A DNA stretch of 11,794 bases. Origin: Baffinella frigidus. Its lineage: Eukaryota > Cryptophyceae > Cryptomonadales > Baffinellaceae. Shown one piece after another: positions 1-9,000 of this stretch. The notes under the pieces are model-generated. The model was given only the letters and a program-made list of their open reading frames with translations, was not told the origin of the DNA and did not search any database. The DNA is taken from assembly GCA_026770585.1 (NCBI GenBank), contig MU646713.1, positions 357,082 through 368,875 of the forward strand, written 5' to 3'. Position numbers and translations under genes: made by a program. Positions within the stretch are counted from its first letter, which is position 1. Each line of letters begins with the position of its first letter.

Positions 1-31
1 GCAGAGGGCGCGGGGTTACAGCCAACCAACC
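1..31 (-). CDS. Possible exon 14, running off the window
   Basis: Acceptor ATCACCCCTGCAG|GG, phase 1 to match exon 13, then GLVGCNPAPS open to the window edge. No recognisable motif. Confidence 0.3.
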
Positions 32-3000
32 CTGCAGGGGTGATGGTGTCCGGTGTTCGCACGGTACCGAACTGACCTTGGGCAAGGTAAGCCTTCACGG
101 ACCTGCAGCGGGGGGAAGATCTCATCCCGCCAGGTATTTAATCTAAATGCTCGGCGGAGTTCCCCACACAACAAAAATTACTACACAAGCGACAAAAGAG
201 TCGTGTCCGAAAGGTCCTGTGTAGTAATTTTCGTACATTCGGGGAACTCCCGAGCATTTATTTTAATTACCTGACCGGATTAGATCGGTCCATTTATCTT
301 CGTGGTGCTACTTGAGAATCGCTCGCTACAAAGACATGTTATTAACCGACGTTTCGCACAGATTTGTGGACTATCCGACTGAGGCAGAGCTAGGGTTTGG
401 GGTGTAGGGAATGACCACATCTCGATGTGGGAGTTGAGCGGCGAATCTGACGCGCCTGTCTTTGGAGACATCGAGAGGCACAGCTGCAACCTCAACTGTG
501 TGGTAGGTGCAAGAGAGAGCCAGCTGCGCTCGAAACCCTAGCTATGTTCGACGATTTTTTCTAACTTGACGTTCTGGGTATCCGTCAACTTTGGAGCGGA
601 AACGAGGGGTTAGGGGGGTAGGCAAGGACCACATCTCGATGTGAGAGTTGAGCGGCGAGTCGGACGCGCCTGTCTTGGCAGACATAGAGAGGTATAGCTG
701 CAGCCTGTTTGGGGTTTGGGGTTGAGGGTTTAGGGTTTAGGGTTTAGGGTTAAGGGTTTAGGGTTTAGAGTTTAGAGTTTGGGGTTGACGGTTGAGGGGT
801 TTGAAAAGGCGCCGGCGGTTTAGAGTTTAGGGTTTAGGGTTTAGGGTTTAGGGTTTAGGGTTTAGGGTTTAGAGTTTAGGGTTTAGGAATAAGGGTTTAG
901 GGTTTATAGTGTATGGTTTCAGGTTTCTGGTTTAGGGGTTAGGGACCTGCCCGCCGAGCGCTTGCCGTTGGCCAGGAGCACCCACTCCTGTCTCAGGGCT
1001 TAGGGTTCAGGATTTTGAGTTTAGGGTTTAGGGTTTGCGGTTTGCGGTTCAGAGTTTAGGGTTTAGGGGTTTGAGTTCAGGGTTTAGGGTTTAGGGTTTA
1101 GGGTTTAGGGTTTAGGGTTTAGGGTTTAGGGTTTGGGGGTTAGGATTTGCCTGGCGGGGCCGGAAATCGACGAGCCCCGCAATGGATACTGAGGCCTTGC
1201 CTGGTTTAGGGTTTAGAGTTTAGGGTTTAGGGTTCGGGTTTTAGGGTTTAGGGATCCGGGTTTAAGTTTTAGAGTTTAGGATTTAGGGTTTAGGGTTTAG
1301 GGTTTAGGGTTTAGGGTTTAGGGTTTAGGGTTTAGGGTTTAGGGTTTAGGGTTCAGGACCCATGAAATCGTCGCGTGCCGCCGTATCCCGATCCCACATT
1401 TCCAACTCCATGGAAGGGACGGCGGCCCCCGCGGGGAAGAAGAAGTCAAAGTCCTCATTCCACCTGGCGCCCGCATTTCCGGCTTAGAGTCTAGACCAGA
1501 AAGATCGGTCCATTTATTTTCGTGGTACTAATTAAAAATTGCTCAGTACAAAGACATGTTATCAACCGGATGTTAGATCCATGGAAGGGACGGCGGCGCC
1601 GGCGGGAAAGAAGAAGTCGAAGTCTTCATTCCACCTGAAACGAATAAAAATATCAGGTTCTGATCAACAAAAATTACTACACAAATGCTTGACTATTACT
1701 AGTATGACCCAACTGTGTAGTAATTTTCGTTGCCATAAACGTATGGTTTTATTCGTTTCCGCGCATTGAAGGGACGGCGGAAGAAGTCGAAGTCCTCAGT
1801 CCAAAAGAAGAAGTCGAAGTCCTCAGTCCACCTGAGACCAGAAATGACCTAAAAACAGGTAAAAGCTGACGGTTCTGGTACGAAATAATGAAAATTTGGT
1901 TAAAGCTAGACGGTTCGGGCAATAATAAAAAGGTAAATTGGACTTCGAAGAAATGGAAGTCTTCATTCTAGCTGACGCCAGCGTGTACGGTTTACCGTCT
2001 AGGCAGGTTGCGCACGTGGCAGTGGCCTTTCCCCGTGTTAGTAGGCCACACAGCGGGCTTCGAAGGGATTTCGAATGACACTTGAGCGATAAGACCTACG
2101 AACCTACCTCAGGCCATCTGTAGGGGCATAGGGGGGGTTCCTACGGATAAGGTAACGGAAAGGTGTCCCGATTTGGGCCGAACATCCCTTCGTAGCCCGC
2201 TGTGTGGAAAGGTGTCGCACCCTACGGAATACCTGGATTCGGCGGATGCCCAAGTGGAATGTGCACGCGGACGTAGATTTTTTATGTGCCAGATCCGTCA
2301 ACTTTTACCATTTTTTTTATTGTTTCGGAAGTCAACTTCTCTGCACACCGCTTCGAACACAGGAATTCGGCTGGCACCCCAAGCAGAGCTACGCTAGACC
2401 TGATGGGGAGCAATCGCAAAAGTCAAGTCTCCAGTGCCGCGAGGTCAACTTTTGGAAGAAAACACGGTTTTCCGTGTTTTCTGACATTGTGTTGACATTT
2501 GATTGCTCCCGGTCACGTCTCAAGTAGTTTGCATGAGGGCGTAGAGCGGTGTGCAGAGAAATTGACTGCCGAAATAATTAAAATGGTTGTATATGTCAAA
2601 TGGTTGTATATGTCTGTACATGTCAAATCGAAAACGGTTGTACACGGTTGTATATGCCAAATCGAAAACAACAATTGGTCAACGTTGATGGTTCTTGCAC
2701 CGTGTGCGCAGAGAAGTTGGCCATCGAAAGTGGACGGATTTTGAAACAGAAGAAGCGACATATAATCAGTTTAAAATCGTATCACAAGAAAACGCAATAG
2801 CATTCGAAACCATAAATAATAGTTCTGGTATGAAACATTCTTCGCTCCCGGGGCGGAGAGTCTTCATCTGGACGCCCGTGCGCTTCTTCATGTGGCCGAA
2901 GGTTATGAGCACAGTACATACAAGTTGACGGTTTCGTACCAGAAACCGTCAACTTTTTCCCATTATTTCATATGTATTTTTATTATATCATTGCAACTTT

Positions 3001-6000
3001 ATTTTTGTTATTTTACCAATTGTATTTTAATAACTTTAACTGTGCACCTGGGGCGGAGAGTCTTCATCTGGACGCCCGTACGCTTCTTCATGTGGCCGAA
3101 GGTTACGAGCACAGTACATAAAAGTCAACAATTTCGTACCAAAACCCGTCAACTTTTACTATTCTTCATATTCTTTTACCAATTTTTCATTATTATCATA
3201 TTTTTTTGCCAGTTTTTCATTATTATTGCACCTGGGGCGGAGAGTCTTCATCTGGACGCCCGTGCGTTTCTTCATGTGCCCGCAGGTTACGAGCACAGAA
3301 CATAAAAAAGTTAACGGTTTCTTACCAGAAACCGTCCAGAAACCGTCAACTTCTACCAATTATGTACCAAAAACCGTCAACTTTTACCAATTTTTCATTA
3401 TTTCGGCGGCCAATTTCTCTGTCTTAGTACCTGGGGCGGAGTGTCTTCATCTGGACGCCCGTGCGCTTCTTCATGTGCCCGCAGGTGACGAGCACGTAAG
3501 CATCGGACGTGCCGCCCTCGTCCATTGCTGGGATACCCGTAGCCTGCACCACCACGACCACGACACTTCAGATGCCACGCGACGAATGACGGGAAGGACC
3601 GTCGGGTGCCGAAAACGCGTGTATTACGGATCGAAACCAACACAGCATATTTAACGGGGCGCGTCAGCTCCCGGAAAACGTAACCCCCAGCCCCCAACCC
3701 CAAACGAATAAGTGCCGCCCTCGTACATTGCTGGGATCCCCGTAGCCTGCACCACCACCACCACGACACTTCAGATGCCACGCGACGATAACCTGCGTAC
3801 CAGATCAGATCCGTCTTTCTTTTATTCCTGCACTGCTAAAAGTATTTTTGCTCAGAGTCCGCGCAAAGTTGACAGATTTGTGGGTGAGTTGACTTTGAAA
3901 ACGGGACGATTTGATACACAGGTCATCGTCGCGTGGTAAGCTGTAGTCTCGCGAGGCTCAGAACCTGTGGCGTACTGACGCTCAGAGCCTTTTTGGCGTG
4001 TAGGTCCTGAACTTACAAGGCCTTCACGAAAGGGAATGTCATGATTGGTGGCCATATGTTGGTTTCGATCCGTAATAAAGGGGAGGGAGGAAATCACAGG
4101 GGGCGCAATTGTGGTTGAGCTGCGAACAGGAACACGGTTGACTGAAACGGACGGGGGGTTGTACGCGGAGGAATCCGGATAAGTTGACAGATTTGTGGGC
4201 GATCGAAGGCGAGTTGACTTTGAACGGGGGTTTGTACGCGGAGGCAGTACGAGGGTTCTTAGACCAAAGGATAATTTTTTGGTGAAGCGTGGACGTGCAA
4301 AGGACGATCTGTCGCATATCGCTGGGTCAGTACGTACCATTTAGTACCACGCAACGAAACGTTGCGCCCTGAAATTCCAGTTTACGACCTGCCGTGGACA
4401 CGCAGGCAGTCCGAGGGTTCTTGAGACCTACAGCAGATGCTCCCACCACAGCATATATACGGCGGATCAAAACCAACACATCGTGCATGAATCAGGGGTA
4501 AGGGGGGCACCTGAATGACGCGAACTGAGAGGCGGCACATGACGGGAAGGACTGTGGAGTGCTTCTGTAGCGCAGCCATCACTGCCTGGTTTAGGGTTTG
4601 GAGTTTGGGGTTTAGGTCAGCGCTGCCAGGCACGCGAAACGCGTCTGTTACGGATCGACACCAACATTCCCACCGTGCTCAGTGGGTACCACTTAAGTTG
4701 TCCGTATCCACTTAAGTGGTCCGTTGAGTGCTTCTGCAGCGCCGCCATCACCGTCTGAGAGGGGAAACCACGTTTAGTCTTTGAGGTGGGTATGCACCGA
4801 GGATTTGATGTGCACAGACACTCCCGAACTCCCATCACTGGGTTTAGGGTTTAGGGTTTAGTGTTCAGGGTTTAGGGTTTAGGGTTTAGAATTTAGGGTT
4901 TCGGGTTGAGGGTTACCTGGTCGTCTCCGTCGGCGTTGTCCTTCTTCCTCTCCACCCGCGGCAACACGCACAAATCCATCTCAGAAAAATTGGCGCCAAA
5001 AACCTACGTGGTAAACCGGGCAGGGCGCACACGCGAAAAGTCCCCGGTTCGAACCCTGCCCCCACGAAACCCGATTTCTTGGTATTGGACTAGTGTATGA
5101 TGCAAGGTGTTGGAGGAGGGTGGGGTTTTATCTCAGAAAACGACTTCTAAAAGTCGTTTTATTAAGTCAATTCCCCTACAAATTCGTCAACTTATTCTTT
5201 ACTCTCCGCATAAGTTGACAATTTTGTAGGGGAATTGACTTAAGAAACCGACTTTTAAAAGTCGTTTTCTGAGATAAGGTTGCCTGGTTGTCTCCGTCGG
5301 CGGTGTCCTCCTTCCTCTCTAAATCGGTGAGGATGTTCGGTATTGGATCAGTATAGGGTGTACAGTATTGAACTAGCGCAGGATGCAAGGTGTTGGAGGA
5401 GGGTGTAGGGTGTAGGGTGTAGGGTGTAGGGTGTAGGGTGTAGGGTGTAGGATGTAGTGTGTAGTGTGTAGTGTGTAGGGTGTAGGGTGTAGGGTGTAGT
5501 GTTTAGGGTGTAGGGTGTAGGGTGTAGGATGCAGGGTGTAGGGTGTAGGGTGTAGGGTGTAGGGTGTGGGGTTACTTGGTCGTCTCCGTCGGCGTTGTCC
5601 TCCTTCCTCTCCACCCGCGACAACCGCAGCCTGTTTAGGGTTTGGGTTTTAGGGTTTAGGGTTTAGGGTTTATGGTTTTGGGTTTAGGGTTTAGGGTTTA
5701 GGGTTTAGGGTTTAGGGTTTAGGGTTTCGGGTTAACAACCGCGACAGCCGTAGCCTGCCCCACTCCAAAAGTTGACGGGTGTGTACAACACACCCAGCAT
5801 GTCAGCTTGGGCAGGCCCCCCTCAGAGAGAGATTCATGGAAAGCTCGAGATCAGGGACTCGGGAGGTTCCTGCAACGCGGCCCCGATTCGAGGGTCCGGC
5901 GTTTCGCCCGGAGGGACTGACGGGAGGCCACCAGATGCGAAAACCGCTCTAGCAGCCACCACGGGCCAGAAACGCTGGACAGGGGCCAGCGGGAGGGACC

Positions 6001-9000
6001 TGACCCAACCACGCAACTTGCCACGCCCCGCGCCTCGTGACCCCTAACCGGGTCTAGAATTTCCTTGAAATTGCCTTGAAAGAGGACAGATCTGTCCGCC
6101 CCGGGTAGAGCCGGGAATCCCCCCACACAACGAAATCTTCAAGGACTTCTTTTACAAATAGATTGTTGCACCGCGTGACCAAATGTTAAAACAAATGTAT
6201 TCCATGTCATCCGGACGTGACCGCTTCTTCTTCACCTTCAAATTTTACAATGCGACCCCTTTACAATTACTAGTAAAATTCTAACAGGCGTTAGGGTCCC
6301 CTTGGCGCGTCGCGTGGTGGTGCAAAGCAACTATGTTTGTAAAGTTTGTAAAGTAACTCAGAGTGTTGGCGGGGTCGGGGGGTGCCTGCAACGCGGCCCT
6401 GATTCGAGGAGGGCGGGGTCGGGTGCTTCGCCCGGAATGACTATCGGTAGGAGGACATGCCTGGTCGAGGGTTTGGGGTTTGGGGTTTGGGGTTTGGGGT
6501 TCAGGGGTTGGGGTTTGGGGTTTGGGGTTCGGGGTTTAGGGTTTAGGGTTTGGGGGTGAGGGTTTAGGGCTCAGGGTTTAGGGTTTTAAGGTTTAAGGTT
6601 TAGCCTACCAGGCCTCGGTTTTCGTGGGAGTGACAGACTTTTCGTGGATGTTCACCTGCACCCTAAACCCCTAAACCCTAAACCCCTAAACCCCCAACCC
6701 CTCACCCCTGAACCCTACACGCTAATCCCTAAACCCTACGCCTGAACAAGTAACGATTCTTACCAGTCTTCCGTTTCCGTGGAGGTGGCTGCCTTCCCGT
6801 GGATGTTCACCGCGCCCAGGATCTTCACAGCGCCAAAAACCGTGAACCCTAAACTCTTAAAACCTAACCCCTAACCTCCAACCCCTCAACCCTCAACCCT
6901 AAATCTTAAACCCTTAGCGTACCACGCCTCGGACTCGGTGGAGGTGACGGCCTTCCCGTGGATGTTCACCTAAACCCAAACCCTAAGCCCTGAGCCCCAA
7001 CACCTGAACCCCTAAACCCCTAACCTCGAACCCATAAACCCTAAGCCCTAAGCCCTTAGCCCTTAGCGTACCAGGCCTCGGACTCGGTGGAGGTGACGGC
7101 CTTTCCGTGGATGTTCACTTAAACCCTACACCTTAAACCCTAAACCCTAAGCCCTAAGCCCCAACCCCTAAACCCCTAAACCCCTAACCTCGAACCCATA
7201 AACCCTAAGCCCTTAGCCCTAAACCCTTAGCGTACCACGCCTCGGACTCGGTGGAGGTGACGGCCTTTCCATGAATGTTCACCACCACCCTCGAATGCAA
7301 CACACCACAACACAACACAACACAACACAACACAACACAACACAACACAACACAACACAACACAACACAACACAACACACCACAACACAACACAGCACAA
7401 CACAACACAACACAACACAACACAACACAACACAACACTCTGCAATCACGTGGACCACAGCGTACCACGCCTCGGACTCGGTGGAGGTGACGGCCTTTCC
7501 ATGAATGTTCACCTAAACCCAAACCCTAAGCCCTGAGCCCCAACACCTAAACCCCTAAACCCCTAACCTCGAACCCATAAACCCTAAGCCCTAAGCCCTT
7601 AGCCCTTAGCGTACCACGCCTCGGACTCAGTGGAGGTGACGGCCTTTCCGTGGATGTTGACCGCTCCCAGGATCCCTAAACCCTGAACCCTAAACCCGCG
7701 GACCCTCAATCTTAAACCCTCAGCGTACCAGGCCTCGGACTCGGTGGAGGTGACGGCCTTTCCATGAATGTTGACCGCGCCCAGGATCTTCGCTTGCGCC
7801 GCGCCACCTGTCGCATCGTGTTGAGGGTTTAGGGCTTTGGGTTGAGGGGTTTTCAGATAATGTTATCTCGGATAATGTTCTCGGATAATTTTAATCATCT
7901 TCGTGTACGTTGTATATTTCGTGATATACGACTCTGGGCAGGTGACTGTCTAGAGGCATTAGTAGGAAAAATCGCTGGGATAGTGATAGGCTTCCAGTGG
8001 ATGTTGACCGCGCCCAGGATCTTCGCTTGCGCCGCGCCCCCTGTGTAAGGGTTGAGGGTTGAGGGATTGGGGTTTGGGGTTGAGGGGTTAGGGTTTGGGG
8101 TTGGGGTTTGGGGTTTCGGGTTCAGGGTTTGAGGTTGAGGATTTAGGAGTTATGGTTTATGGTTTATGGTTTATGGTTTATGGTTTAAGGTTGATGGTTT
8201 AGGGTTTAGGGTTTAGGGTTTAGGGTTTAGGGTTTAGGGTTTAGGGTGTAGGGTTTAGTGGTTTATGGTTTACGGTTTATGGTTGATGATTTATGGTTTA
8301 TGGTTTGTGATTGATGGTTTAGGGTTTAGGGTTTAGGGTTTACGTTCAAAGATAGGGTTCAGGGTCCAGGGGTCGTTCAGGGGTCAGGGTTTAGGTTCGA
8401 CCTTTTTGGCCTTCGCGCAAATGGCGCATCTCCACAGTGATGTACACGTCCAGATCACGCTACCGTTTCCCCGAAAACCTTCCGAAAAACCTATCTTCCC
8501 CGAAAAATCTACCCTAAAAAAGCAAAAAATCTACCTAGAAAGGGGGGTATGGTTTGACCAGTTTGGCCTTCGCGGAGGTGGCCCATCTGTACGGTGACGT
8601 ATTTCTTCGGGCCAGCGATCTTTTCGCTATCTTAGGGGTGGGATTTACGCTATCGAAACGCTACGTCGAGGCTAAGATAGCAAATTACACCCATAAGATA
8701 GCACAAAACGTGGTTTGACTATAGGTTTCAGGTTTGACCAGTTTGGCCTTCGCGCAAATGGCGCATCTCCACGGTGATGTACACGTCCAGATCAGCGATC
8801 TTTCCGCTATCTTATGGGTGCGATATGCGCTACGGAAACGCTGTGCGGAGGCTAAGATAGCAACTTCCACCCATAAGATACCACCCATAAGATAGCACAC
8901 AACGTGGTTTGACTATAGGGTTGTTGTTTGACCTTTTTGGCCTTCGCGCAAATGGCGCATCTCCACGGTGATGTACACGTCCGGGTCCGCGATCTACGTC

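Noticed and set aside
705-1359. Chromosome end or subtelomere
   Set aside because: Tracts are short, interrupted, of both orientations across the window and bounded by exons of one gene; no terminal array at either window edge.
1362-1487. Plus-strand ORF with a lysine/serine-rich repeat (MEGTAAPAGKKKSKSS), recurring at 1580
   Set aside because: It is the antisense of exon 9. Wobble positions coincide in the two frames, and only the minus reading has C2 motifs and splice sites.
2457-2482. Bacterial-type terminator hairpin
   Set aside because: A perfect hairpin but inside a larger foldback in an intron, with no U-tract in either sense.
2846-3440. CRISPR-like array (regular ~190-bp spacing)
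   Set aside because: The conserved part is a coding exon half, spacers are related AT-rich sequence, and the DNA is eukaryotic.
3544-3566. VVVVVQ reading just upstream of exon 8 as part of the C2 strand 1
   Set aside because: An in-frame TGA lies just upstream, and a phase-0 splice from exon 7 at GTGCAG|GCT gives a better strand (RLSVRVIQ). The GTG repeats then belong to the intron.
5010-5060. tRNA-like stretch with a B-box match (ggttcgaaccc)
   Set aside because: No A box, the T-stem pairs poorly and no cloverleaf can be drawn; at most a tRNA-derived fragment.
7205-7522. Long Cys-Val-Leu or Thr-Gln-His-Asn open frames
   Set aside because: Created by the pentanucleotide microsatellite, open in several frames on both strands.
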